Under the pieces are notes generated by a model that was given only the letters and a program-made list of their open reading frames with translations, was not told where the DNA came from and searched no databases. Below, one piece after another: positions 10,794 to 20,545 of a DNA stretch of 64,000 nucleotides. Source of the stretch: Drosophila persimilis (taxonomy: Eukaryota > Arthropoda > Insecta > Diptera > Drosophilidae); NCBI RefSeq assembly GCF_003286085.1, contig NW_020825294.1, positions 15,584,501 through 15,648,500 of the forward strand, given 5' to 3'. A program made the translations under genes and the position numbers. How positions within the stretch are numbered: position 1 is the stretch's first letter; the number at the start of each line of letters is the position of its first letter.

Positions 10794-13036
10794 ACGAAAG
10801 TAAACCAACTACCTTAAAAGGGCTTTCCGAAGGGGTAGTTGCCGTAAAACCGGATATGATACTACACCAAATTTGTACAGGTATAGATGTAGCGACTCAA
10901 ACGATGGAGAGCAAAGAGTTAGATTCAGAAAATGTGAATACGGGCTCTAAATTGATAGTTAAGCCCAAACGATCGACGGTCCGGAGACGAGCGTTTTGGA
11001 AAAAGGTCCAATCTGTTCGAAAACGTTTAGTCTCAGCAGTTATCCTGAGTTCAGATAACCGATTGTACACGGAGATAATGATCGAAGGGCAAACTTACAA
11101 GGCTTTGCTAGATTCAGGAGCAACCATTAGTTGTTTGGGTGGGAGAGCAGCAACCTTTTTAGAACATCACCCAAAATCTCAGAAGTGTTCGGGAACCGTA
11201 CGCACTGCCAGCAACGAAGCTTGTACTGTAGTGTCCAAATTGGTGGTTCCGATTGAATTCCGTAAAACAGTTAAGGAAGTAGAGTTCTTTATCATCCCAG
11301 CTTTAAAACAAGATGTTTATTTAGGAGTTGACTTTTGGAAAGATTTCGGTCTTCTACCCCAATTATTGACCCGAGAAGGAACTGTGAGCTGTTTGGAGAA
11401 TAGAGACGACACGGTTATGAAGGAAACGCCTAAAATGCACTCTCTAAATGAAGAACAAAGGAACCAATTAGAGGCGGTAATAAGAACCTTCCCGTCATAT
11501 GAATGCGACGGACTAGGTCGTACACACCTAATACAACATTCTATGGTAATCAATGCCGAAGTACCCGTCAAACAACGACATTGGCCCATATCACCCGCGA
11601 AAGAGAAAGTGATGTTCGAAGAAGTAGAGAAGATGATTAAGCTGGGCGTGATAGAACCTTCAAATAGTCCATGGAGTAGCAATTGCGTCCTAGTAAAGAA
11701 AGGGAACAAGAATAGGTTATGCCTCGATTCTCGAGAGATCAACAAATATACCCGAAAAGATGCATACCCCCTTCCCCATATAGATGGGATACTCAGTCGA
11801 TTGCCACCTGCCAAATACATAACGGGACTCGATATGAAGCATGCTTATTGGCAAATTCCTCTAGAGGAGTCTTCACGCCAATATACCGCGTTTACCATAC
11901 CTAACCGTCCGCTGTATCAATACAAAGTTATGCCTTTTGGTCTAACCAATGCCTCACAAACCCTCTGTCGTTTAATGGATAAGGTAATACCTGCTAACTT
12001 ACGTACGAGAGTGTTTGTTTACCTCGATGACTTACTAATTTTATCCGATGATTTCGAATCCCATTTAATGTTACTGAGAGAAGTTGCAGTACACTTACGA
12101 AAGGCTAATCTTACGATAAACATTGCCAAATCGCACTTTTGCATGCGTGAGATTAAGTATCTGGGGTTCATCATTGGATACGGACAGGTAAAAACGGATC
12201 CGAGTAAAATTGAAGCTATTAAAGAATTTCCCGTTCCCAAGACAGTGAAACAATTGCGACGATTCCTTGGTCTTGCAGGGTGGTACCGTCGTTTCGTCGA
12301 CAATTATGCAACGGTAAGTTGCGCCCTCACTGAACTATTGAAGAAACCGAAAGCGTATGCGTGGAACCCTTTGGCCAATCAGGCATTTGAAAAACTTAAA
12401 CAGTGCTTGACGTCAGCTCCCATTTTGTCTACGCCGGATTTCTCAAAACCCTTTTTGCTGTTATGTGATGCTAGTACTGTAGGAATTGGTTGTGTGTTAG
12501 CTCAGAAAAACGAAGAAGGAGAAGAATTACCCGTAGCATTCATGTCCGAGAAGCTATCTAAAGCTCAAAAAAACTACTCAGTTACGGAATTAGAATGTTT
12601 AGCGGTGATAAAGGGAATTAAGAAGTTTCGTGCTTATGTAGAAGGTCAAGCATTCGAGGTGATAACCGATCATGCCTCACTACAATGGCTTATGCGTCAG
12701 AAGGAGTTGTCTGGTAGATTAGCTCGATGGGCCATAAAACTACAGGGATTCTCTTTTGAAATAACGCACCGGAAGGGTTCACTAAACGTGGTAGCGGACG
12801 CCCTATCGCGTAAAGATGAAGTTACTGTTTCTGAAATGGAAGAGCAGGGTCCGATAGTTGATCTATCTGCCACAGAATTTAAATCACCCGAATATATGAC
12901 CTTAATTGACAATATTCGCGCTAAGCAAGATAAATTACCAGATTTGAAGATACTCAATGATTATGTCTACAAAAGAACCGAACCTGATCAGGGAAATAAG
13001 GGTGTAGATAATCTATCTTGGATTGTGGATTCCTAG
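10706..13036 (+). CDS. pol: Pol: protease, reverse transcriptase, RNase H
   Basis: Open for 776 codons in the -1 frame relative to gag, overlapping it by 88 bases, so it is expected as a Gag-Pol fusion by frameshift; the first Met is probably not used. Aspartic protease: DSGAT at 136-140, closing motif DVYLGVDFW at 203-211. Reverse transcriptase about 290-480, with LDMKHAYWQI (motif A), MPFGLTNAS and the catalytic YLDD at 439-442. RNase H about 583-705, with Asp in LLLCDAST, Glu in TELECLAV, Asp in ITDHASLQW and the end motif NVVADALSR. The reading frame stops just before the integrase zinc finger because of a frame change near 13018 (LSW then TTGTGGATTCCT), where the related element reads CWKLWIPP. 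All catalytic residues are present. Confidence 0.92.
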   Translation: MRQMQPSEKLETGCTDRSPVSTSDQEQQLNESKPTTLKGLSEGVVAVKPDMILHQICTGIDVATQTMESKELDSENVNTGSKLIVKPKRSTVRRRAFWKKVQSVRKRLVSAVILSSDNRLYTEIMIEGQTYKALLDSGATISCLGGRAATFLEHHPKSQKCSGTVRTASNEACTVVSKLVVPIEFRKTVKEVEFFIIPALKQDVYLGVDFWKDFGLLPQLLTREGTVSCLENRDDTVMKETPKMHSLNEEQRNQLEAVIRTFPSYECDGLGRTHLIQHSMVINAEVPVKQRHWPISPAKEKVMFEEVEKMIKLGVIEPSNSPWSSNCVLVKKGNKNRLCLDSREINKYTRKDAYPLPHIDGILSRLPPAKYITGLDMKHAYWQIPLEESSRQYTAFTIPNRPLYQYKVMPFGLTNASQTLCRLMDKVIPANLRTRVFVYLDDLLILSDDFESHLMLLREVAVHLRKANLTINIAKSHFCMREIKYLGFIIGYGQVKTDPSKIEAIKEFPVPKTVKQLRRFLGLAGWYRRFVDNYATVSCALTELLKKPKAYAWNPLANQAFEKLKQCLTSAPILSTPDFSKPFLLLCDASTVGIGCVLAQKNEEGEELPVAFMSEKLSKAQKNYSVTELECLAVIKGIKKFRAYVEGQAFEVITDHASLQWLMRQKELSGRLARWAIKLQGFSFEITHRKGSLNVVADALSRKDEVTVSEMEEQGPIVDLSATEFKSPEYMTLIDNIRAKQDKLPDLKILNDYVYKRTEPDQGNKGVDNLSWIVDS
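10727..10774 (+). promoter_or_regulatory. Putative -1 ribosomal frameshift signal
   Basis: The gag-frame codons read G_AAA_AAC at 10727-10733. After an 8-base spacer comes a perfect 8-bp inverted repeat, GGATGTAC (10742-10749) and GTACATCC (10767-10774), with a 17-base loop. Pol is open in exactly the -1 frame from 10706. The first heptamer base is G rather than A, so it is not a perfect X_XXY_YYZ; the older element has A_AAA_AAT at the same place (54827-54833). Confidence 0.6.
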
Positions 13037-14096
13037 AGAACTCACCCAAGTTGTAATCTCGCGGGCCCATGATCCGCCGAATGCCGCTCATAGTGGAGTA
13101 GGGAAAACCATCGAAAAGATTAAAAGATATTTGTTTTGGCCAAAAATGAACAAGCAAATACGTGAGTATGTAACTCATTGTGAAGTGTGTCGTCACACCA
13201 AACACCCGAACACCGTGTTGAAACCACCCATGGGAAAACCAATGGTGTCTGATCGTCCGTTTCAAAAACTTTATATGGATTTGCTGGGTCCATATCCCCG
13301 ATCCAAGAAAGGGCATATTGGTTTACTTATTATCGTAGATCACTTCACAAAATTTCATTTCCTATGCCCCCTTAGGGTGTTTACTTCCAATCGGGTGTGC
13401 GAATACCTTGAAAATTATTTGTTCTGTACATTTGGAGTCCCCGAGGTGATATTAACAGATAACGGATCTCAATTCGTTTCTGGAGCCTTTCAGGCTTTTC
13501 TAACCCGCTTTGGAATACAACATGTTCGGACGGCGATATATTCACCACAGGCGAATGCCAGTGAGAGACTCAATAGATCGGTGTTAGCAGCTATAAGAGC
13601 TTACATAAGCCAGGATCATTCCACTTGGGATACCAAATTACCGGAAATCAGTGCTGCTCTCAGATCCAACATTCACCAGAGCACAGGGTACTCGCCCTAT
13701 TTCCTAACCTTTGGACAAAATATGATTCTGAATGGCAAAGACTATGAGTTGCTTCGCCGCTTAAAACTCTTATCGGAGGATAGCCGCATTAGTTATCCGG
13801 AAGCACTACAAATCATTCGCGAATCGGCAAAGAAAAAGGTGAAAGAGTCACATGAACAAAATGCTAGGAGATATAATCTACGCTGTCGAAAAGTTGAGTT
13901 TAAGGTTGGAGAGCCAGTACTTGCCCGCAATTTCTGCCAAAGCAATGCTATTAAAAAGTTCAATGCAAAGTTAGCGCCGGTTTTTAATTCAGCCGTGGTA
14001 TCTAGACGAGTTGGCTCATCCTATTATCAACTGAAAAACGAACAGGGTAAAAACATAGGAATATTTCACCTCAAAGACATACAAGTTCAACCCTAG
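13023..14096 (+). CDS. pol: Pol: integrase, in a shifted frame
   Basis: 357 codons continuing pol but in a +1 frame relative to PR-RT-RH. It opens at WIPRELTQV. Zinc-binding H-x6-H-x29-C-x2-C at 16-56. Catalytic core with Asp86 (MDLLGPYP), Asp146 (TDNGSQF) and Glu181 (NASERLN). The C-terminal module (KLAPVFNS ... GSSYYQLKNEQGKNIGIFH) is GPY/F-like; no chromodomain. The related second element keeps CWKLWIPP here, so the ancestral frame was most likely continuous and two bases are missing (or one extra present) at about 13018. This is either an inactivating mutation or a sequencing slip. Otherwise the domain looks intact. Confidence 0.85.
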   Translation: MWIPRELTQVVISRAHDPPNAAHSGVGKTIEKIKRYLFWPKMNKQIREYVTHCEVCRHTKHPNTVLKPPMGKPMVSDRPFQKLYMDLLGPYPRSKKGHIGLLIIVDHFTKFHFLCPLRVFTSNRVCEYLENYLFCTFGVPEVILTDNGSQFVSGAFQAFLTRFGIQHVRTAIYSPQANASERLNRSVLAAIRAYISQDHSTWDTKLPEISAALRSNIHQSTGYSPYFLTFGQNMILNGKDYELLRRLKLLSEDSRISYPEALQIIRESAKKKVKESHEQNARRYNLRCRKVEFKVGEPVLARNFCQSNAIKKFNAKLAPVFNSAVVSRRVGSSYYQLKNEQGKNIGIFHLKDIQVQP

Positions 14097-14156
14097 GCAA
14101 CTGTCCTTCTTCTGTTTAGGCCTCGCCAGTTAAAACTAGCGCTTCCTCAACTGTGG

Positions 14157-16402
14157 TGTAGTGGCCAGTTGTGACTCTAAAACTCCAGCGAACAGTTTGG
14201 GAAGTATTGCCCTCGCGTTCAACATTAACTCTTCTTTTTCAAAACAAGATAAGAGATTGATTATAAGAGAGAAGTAGTTAAAGCTTTCACTGAAGGGCTT
14301 AAGATCTAATTGAGAGAAGCAGCGTGGTTCTGTGGGAGTTATGTTTTAAAGCTTCACTAGAAATCGTACGATTTCTCCGTTAGTCGTGGAAGCTATGTGT
14401 AAGCTTTGCTTAGCATCGTATGATTTCCCCGTTGGTTGTGGAAGGTAAAGTTCCGATCGCAAGGGCTAATGCTAGTGATAAAACTTCTAGATGGATCATT
14501 GCTTTAGTGAAGCTGTACGAACTCGGAGGTATTTTTCTATGCAAATATATATATATATCCAGTGAATTTGAAAACGTGGTGCAATCAAACACGTGCCAAT
14601 TAAATTGAAGTTCTGGTGGATTGTATTATTCGGTTTGGTTTAAAGACAAGAGGTATTTGAATCGTACAATAGTGAAACAGTTTTAACAGTCTCGTATCCT
14701 AGGACTGGAAATCTTACTACGTTCGACATCGGGAAAGAGAAAAAGTACCAATTGACCCCTTCAATAACGAAGTCGTCAAAGTCCATCGAATTCTTAGTAG
14801 TTCTGGGAAAGACCTCGGATTTCCCAGGGACCAGCATCTACATAAACCAACGATAACTACAACCGAATAAACTAGCAAAAGCCGCCCGAAGATATACTAG
14901 AGTGAAACTTGAAGTTATGTGGATGCATACTTAAACTAATGTACTTCTTGGAGTAAGACGACAAGAATGGTCTTCTTGCGAATGCGGAGAAACTAATATG
15001 CCGCCCTCGTCACCCTTCTCGCTTACGAGTTAAGCGCGCGGCTAAAGCTTTCGCGCGTAGTATCTTCGTTGTGGGTGTAGTGATTTCCAAACTGGGGAAA
15101 TAAAAACCTTATTCTGCTGCGATCCACACTGCCGTTTAACAGTCGTCGTATTAAAATGTACCAAAGTATCAATTTTGAGTCTCTTTATGAGATTTTCCAT
15201 TTTCTTTGTTTTATTAAAGATTAAATTCCGTACTAGCTATTCATCTTAGTTCTGTATTGTATAGACGTTAAGAGAAAAACAAACAATGTATATAATGACC
15301 CATAATTGAAATCAGCGCAAGTGAAAGCCACATAGTTTTAAGATCAGCCGTTAAGTTGCAAATCGTCGTCGAACTGGTATGGAAATGATAAAATCGGTGT
15401 TTCATCCGAATTAGAAGTGAAGACATGTATATTCATAATTTTTCTCCTTTCCTCAGAATATGTTTCCACGTCGCCCCTTGAGCTCAACGGACACGCCGGA
15501 GATTTCGTATAAAGTATGAGTGAGTTACGAGCTTCCTTAAACGGAGATCTCGAGTATTTTCGAAGTATATATATACGTCTTGTAAAACTTCTATTGCGGT
15601 ATGTTGAGCAACCATATATATACGTGCCATAATTAAAGCCGATCGGCTAGTAATTTTTCTTTCACGTTTGCCTTCTTTTTATATTATTATCATATTTTTT
15701 TTCTATTCTTTCCAATTTAATTTCTTTTACGCCATATTCTCTACACATAAGTCCTATATACACATACATATACATTTATAACTAGATATAAATTGTTATT
15801 ATTTCCTCTTTCTTTATCTGATTAAGTTGTATTAAGTTTATGCATATCCAGAAAATCATGAAGTCCAAACCCGTAAATTTTGAATTATTAAATAATAATT
15901 AGTAGATAATAATGGAACATTAAACCTTTTGTGTTTGTCCTGAGTAGAGCCTGAGGCAGTCCGATGATCAAATAGAGATACGCTTGATTAGGGTTATGCT
16001 GTCGATTAAACGGCATACTAAAGGTAGGGAGGGTAGAGAAGGGGTCAAAGTCATCTGAGTTCCCCGAGAGCGGCGGAATATAGCCTGACTATTTGTCGGT
16101 AGTCGGTTAGCCAGTTAGTTAAAATTCCCATTCTTTTCTTTTTTTGATTTCTTTTACAGAGTTCCTTTTGAACATTAAATCAAGTGTACCTAAAACATCT
16201 TTGCGAATGTGTTCGTATGGCAATTAGGAGAGTAGGAAAGATCCCACGACATTCCGGCGAGCTAGTTAGAGCATAGCTAGAGGTACACGTTCCGAAATCC
16301 TGCTATACTATTGGTGTCTGACCGTCAAAAAAATGTAGGTACAACCTCCATCCGTACATACAATCTCACACCTCTAAGAATAAGAATTTCTTGCACATTA
16401 CA
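14157..16402 (+). repeat. 3' LTR of the Ulysses-like element
   Basis: 2246 bp, nearly identical to the 5' LTR. The 60 bases before it (14097-14156) contain no purine-rich polypurine tract; they end CTCAACTGTGG. Confidence 0.93.
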
Positions 16403-16406
16403 CACT

Positions 16407-16543
16407 CGATGGACACTAATGGATCGATAGTAATGGCACCTGTCATCAGGTCGTCCATATAAATATCATTCTTTATGATTTCCCTAATTGCTTGATTTTT
16501 GCAATTATCTGCTATTGCAACAAGCACCCTGGTTGCTAGTGCA
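16407..16543 (-). pseudogene. BEL/Pao RT fragment that keeps YMDD
   Basis: About 36 codons on the minus strand (16434-16540): ATRVLVAIADN followed by KNDIYMDDLMTGA, the motif C of BEL/Pao reverse transcriptase; YMDD is at 16450-16461. The sequence leaves the RT family after TGA (16407-16433), where it joins unrelated bases. The upstream side joins an internal DINE-1 piece at 16544. It is the only copy of this fragment in the window that keeps YMDD. Confidence 0.8.
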
Positions 16544-17226
16544 TCCACAATTTTAAAGATATGAGAAAACCAAAAACGCAGAATCGTAGATAATGACCGT
16601 ATCTTTTAGACTGCAGAATCTGAATTGGACCGTATTATTATTATAGCCAGCATCAAGAAAACAATTTCATTTTTTCTCGCCCTGTCTCTCTCTAACACTC
16701 ACGTAGCATAGGCGGCTTTGCTTAGAGTAAAACATTAGCGCCTAGATCTCAGAGACTATAAAAGCTAGAGCAACCAAATTTGGTATCCACACTCCTAAGA
16801 TATCGGACCGAGACGAGTTTGTTTCAAAATTTCGCCACACCCCCTTCCGCCCCCGCAAAGGATGAAAATCTGGGGATATTCACAAATCTTAGAGATTATT
16901 ATGGCTAGAGTAACCAAATTTGTTATCCGCACTCCTGTTAGATCCCGCTATCAAAACGCAGAATCATAGATAATGACCATATCTATCTGATGGCTGAATC
17001 TCGATTAGATTGGATCATTTTTGAAGCCAAAAGCAACAAATCAATTTGCAGTGGCTACGCAGCGCCCGACGTCACGCTCAGACTGATTTTCTGTCTCTCT
17101 CGCACGCACTCTTTGTCGTGTCGTTCAATATTAGCGGCGTCTGCCGGAGGAGAGCCATACTGACTTAGTATCGGGTATAACTGTAGAGTTGCGGTGTACG
17201 CAGCAACTCACAACGTTCCCCCCGTT
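16544..17226 (+). mobile_element. DINE-1-like element, 5' truncated
   Basis: Starts inside the family (TGCATCCACAATTTTAAAGA) and runs to the normal 3' stem-loop and CCCCCCGTT end. The 5' palindrome and microsatellite are absent. Confidence 0.85.
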
Positions 17227-17796
17227 TAAGTTAAACCCAACCTTATTAAACTCCCGGGTTACTTCCTTTACATGCTTTTTAGCATCCAGTATCGTATCGG
17301 CACCTGTCATCAGGTCATATCATTCTTTATGATTTCCCTAATTGCTTGATTTTTGCAATTATCTGCTATTGCAACAAGCACCCTGGTTGCTAAGTAGGGT
17401 GCTGAAGCTGTACCGTACGTAACGGTTGTAAGTTTATAATCTTTTATCTTTTCGTTTGGGTTATCTCTCCAAATTATATGCAAATATTGTTGATCGTCTT
17501 TATCAACATTAATTTGCCGGTACATTTTTTCACTGTCCGCAGATATTACAAATGGCCATTTACGCCATTTCACCATAATATCGAAGATATCTTTTTGGAG
17601 CCTTGGTCCAACCCACATGATATCATTTAAACTTTTATTGTTTGTGGTTTTTGCTGAAGCATCGAAAACCACCCTCAGCTTTATCGTTAGACTGGAATCA
17701 CTTGTGACTCCTTGATGGGGTAAATAATATTTCCCATCTTCTTTGGACTCTACCATATGTCCTAAGTTTTTATATTCATGCATGAACTTTACATAA
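17227..17796 (-). pseudogene. BEL/Pao RT fragment lacking YMDD
   Basis: Minus-strand RT fingers and palm: HEYKNLGHMVE, YYLPHQGV, LRVVFDASAKT, motif A SADSEKMYRQI, motif B TYGTASAPYLATRV, then a break. A 10-base deletion against the 16434 copy (CAGGTC[gtccatataa]ATATCATT) removes YMDD and shifts frame. The downstream DLMTGADTILDAKKHVKEVT is still readable in another frame at 17227-17310. The upstream end is cut by the DINE-1 at 17797. The same deletion is found at 30289, 40730 and 48508. Confidence 0.87.
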
Positions 17797-18446
17797 TTAT
17801 ACCCGATACTCAAAATGAGTATTGGGGTACATTAGATTTGTGGTAAAAGTGGATCTGTGTAACGTCCAGAAGGAATCGTTTCCGACCCCATAAAGTATAT
17901 ATATTCTTGATCAGCATCAATAGCCGAGTCGATTGAGCTTTGTGTGTCTGTCCGTCCGTCTGTCCGTCTGCGCGCCCATATTAGCGCCTAGTGCTCAAAG
18001 ACTATATGAGCTAGAGCAACGGTGTTTTGGATCCAGACTTCTGTGATATGTCACTGTTGGAAGAATATTTCAAAACTTCGCCCTGCCCACTTCCGCCCCC
18101 TCAAAGGACGAAAATCTGTGGCATCCACAATTTTAAAGATACGAGAAAACCAAAAATGCAGAATCGTAGAGAATGACCATATCTTTTAGACTGCAGAATC
18201 TGAATTGGATCGTATCTTTATTATAAAGAATAAAGAAAAGAATTTCATTTTTTCTCGCCCTGTCTCTCTCTAACACACACGTAACATAGCCGGCTTTGCT
18301 TAGAGTAAAAAATTAGCGCCTAGATTTCAGAGACTATAAAAGCTAGAGCAACCAAATTTTTGATCCACACTCCTGATAGTTCTCACTATAAAACGTATAT
18401 CTCAAAATTTCGCGGTCTCCGCAGAAACTAGTAGCGTTCCCCCTCG
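17797..18446 (+). mobile_element. DINE-1-like element, internally deleted
   Basis: Normal 5' palindrome and microsatellite, but about 450 bases are missing before the 3' end, where CGGTCTCCGCAGAAACTAG replaces the stem-loop. It joins the next DINE-1 head to tail at 18447 (CCCCTCGTTATACCCGATAC). Confidence 0.85.
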
Positions 18447-19574
18447 TTATACCCGATACTCAAAATGAGTATTGGGGTATATTAGATTTGTGGTAAAAGT
18501 GGATGTGTGTAACGTCCAGAAGGAAGCGTTTCCGACCCCATAAAGTATATATAATCTTGATCAGCATCAATAGCCGAGTCGATTGAGCCATGTCTGTCTG
18601 TCCGTCTGTTCGTCCGTCCGTCTGTCCGTTCGTCCGTCTGTCCGTCCCCTTCAGCGCCTAGTGCTCAAAGACTATAAAAGCTAGAGCAACGATGTTTTGG
18701 ATCCAGACTTCTGTGATATGTCACTGTTACAAGAATATTTCAAAACTTCGCCCCGCCCACTTCCGCCCCCACAAAGGACGAAAATCTGTGGCATCCACAT
18801 TTTTAAAGATACGATAAAACCAAAAACGCAGAATCGTAGAAGATGACTGACTATATCTTCTAGAGTGCAAAATCTGAACGAGATCGTATAATTATTATAG
18901 CCAGAATCAAGAAAACAATTTCATTCTTTCTCGCTCTGTCTCTCTCTAACACACAGCTTTCATGGTCGGTTTTGCCAATTGCAAAATATGAGTTCAAGGA
19001 TCTCAGAACCTATAAGAGCCAGAGCAACCAAATTTGGAATCCACACTCCTGTGATATCGGACCTTGACCTTTTTGTGTCAAAATTTCGCCACACCCCCTT
19101 CCGCCCCCGCAAAGGACGAAAATCGGGGGCATCCACAAATCTCAGAGACTATTAACGCTAGAGCAACCAAATTTAGTATTCGCACTCCTGTTAGATCTCA
19201 CTATAAAGCGTATATCTCAAAATTTCGACCAACCCCCTTCCGCCCACACAAAGGACGAAAATCTGTTGCATCCACAATATTGAGGATACGAAAAAACTAA
19301 AAACGCAGAATCATAGATAATGATCATATCTATCAGATTGCTGAATCTGGATCAGATCAGATCATTTTTATAGCCAAAGGGAACAAATCAATTTGAACTG
19401 GCTACGCAGCGCCCGACGTCACGCTCAGACTGATTTTCTGTCTCTCTCGCACGCACTCTTTGTCGTGTCGTTTAATATTAGCGTCGTCTGCCGGAGGAGA
19501 GCCATACTGATCTAGTATCGGGTATAACTGTAGAGTTGCGGTGTCCGCAGCAACTCACAACTTTCCCCCTCGTT
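18447..19574 (+). mobile_element. DINE-1-like element
   Basis: Complete: 5' palindrome at 18447-18480, (GTCY)n at 18592-18648, 3' stem-loop and CTTTCCCCCTCGTT end. Followed directly by a BEL/Pao pol piece. Confidence 0.88.
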
Positions 19575-19857
19575 TTCTTTTAATATTTTATTATTGCTGA
19601 GATTTGTTTCTAAACTGTAAAATCGCGCTATAGCTTGGGGTTTTGAATCTCCTAGATCCTTTTCTATTTTAAATGGTATTTTAACCACATACCTACCATT
19701 CTCATCTCTTCTTGTTGTTTCCAAGAAATGCTCCTCGCACACATCTTCTTCTACGTCATTCTTTTCACTTTCCAATTCCCAGAACCGCTCTAAGTCCCCA
19801 ACTTCAATTGTTGTCGCTACAATAAATTTATCAGCTTTTGATTTGGTGAACCGGATA
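19575..19857 (-). pseudogene. BEL/Pao pol linker between protease and RT
   Basis: Minus-strand fragment with VGDLERFWELESEKND, EEHFLETTRRDENGRYVVKI and RFYSLETNL, the conserved stretch between the Pao protease and RT. It is cut at 19858, where unrelated GC-richer sequence begins. Full-length relatives with the protease attached lie at 24962, 31950, 34324 and 42416. Confidence 0.85.
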
Positions 19858-20267
19858 TAAGGATATAGGTGTGACCGCTGGCGACACGCAGAGAGGACTT
19901 CTCCTCCCCGTGCACGCCGGTGGTAGCAGTCACGCTTTCCACCGACGTTTGGGTTGACATCCCAACCCGTGCTTGCTCCTTCTTCGACTCCATAGTTGGC
20001 CCGAGGGTCCATACTGGTTAATATTTTTCGGGGGGACCACCCCCTAGCGTTTTAGGCCTGACCGCCAGGCACCTCTAGCCATGGCCCTGGTTCGGTTCCC
20101 CCGACTTTGAATCGGGAAGACGCCGGACCATAGCCTTAGCTAGACACTGCATTACCCCGGACAGAGCAAGCGACAGTGCATTACCCTTGTCCGGGGTAAT
20201 GCAGTGTCCATTGCCCAGCCAGCACCCTCGTGGAGGGTTCAGCTAGAGGATTTTCGCCAGCCCTAGG
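19858..20267. other. GC-richer insertion of unknown origin
   Basis: About 410 bases unlike their AT-rich neighbours. The minus strand reads MDPRANYGVEEGASTGWDVN for some 50 codons, preceded by GC-rich leader-like sequence; this could be the 5' end of a non-LTR element, but no motif proves it. It contains the long inverted repeat listed next. Confidence 0.35.
20143..20208. repeat. 21-bp perfect inverted repeat
   Basis: Left arm 20143-20163 (GACACTGCATTACCCCGGAC + A) and right arm 20188-20208 are perfect reverse complements around a 24-base loop. The loop itself carries a third partial copy, CAGTGCATTACCC. As RNA it would form a strong hairpin. Confidence 0.85.
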
Positions 20268-20545
20268 TTATGTTGGTTTTCTAAAAATTTTTTTCATATT
20301 TCCTTCCAACGTTTCCCTATCTTCGGCGTCCATTATCCCAAATAATATATGATAAAGTGAGCCCATAAACTCAAATGGTGCTCGCTGCTTTCTTTTATTA
20401 TCCTGAGTCATGAAAAATTTATTATTTTCCTCCAGGTCTGCAATTTGTCTTTCCGTATTATCTAAGACATTATTGCATTGATCTTCAAAAGTATAAAGTT
20501 TACCACACACAACTCTCATTTTCCCAATCAATACTTTCCCCTTTT
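20268..20545 (-). pseudogene. Envelope-like fragment with cleavage and fusion-peptide motif
   Basis: Minus-strand frame of 87 codons ending in the GGTTTTC at the left. It holds a basic furin-type site (RKQR) followed by a hydrophobic Gly-containing stretch (APFEFMGSLYHILFGIMD), then acidic residues. This order is typical of the F-type envelope proteins found in baculoviruses and in insect retrotransposons with an env gene. It probably belongs to the same BEL/Pao gene as the signal-peptide piece at 4165-4373. Both ends are broken: a foreign segment on the left and a DINE-1 on the right. Confidence 0.6.

Larger units (their letters stand above)
6392..16402 (+). mobile_element. Ulysses-like Ty3/gypsy LTR retrotransposon, complete
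   Basis: Complete 10,011 bp element with two LTRs of about 2.25 kb that begin TGTAGTGG and end TTRCA, flanked by the 4-bp duplication CACT (6388-6391 and 16403-16406). Between them lie a tRNA-Lys primer-binding site, a gag with a RING finger, pol in the -1 frame, and integrase in a third frame. There is no env. By eye the LTRs differ at only about five positions, so the insertion is recent. Size, very long LTRs and the Lys primer site resemble D. virilis Ulysses; I give that name from memory of the family, without a search. It interrupts the old repeat cluster next to a BEL/Pao RT fragment. Confidence 0.9.

Noticed and set aside
18592-18648. (GTCY)n tract as an independent microsatellite locus
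   Set aside because: It is a normal internal part of DINE-1 and occurs in almost every copy.
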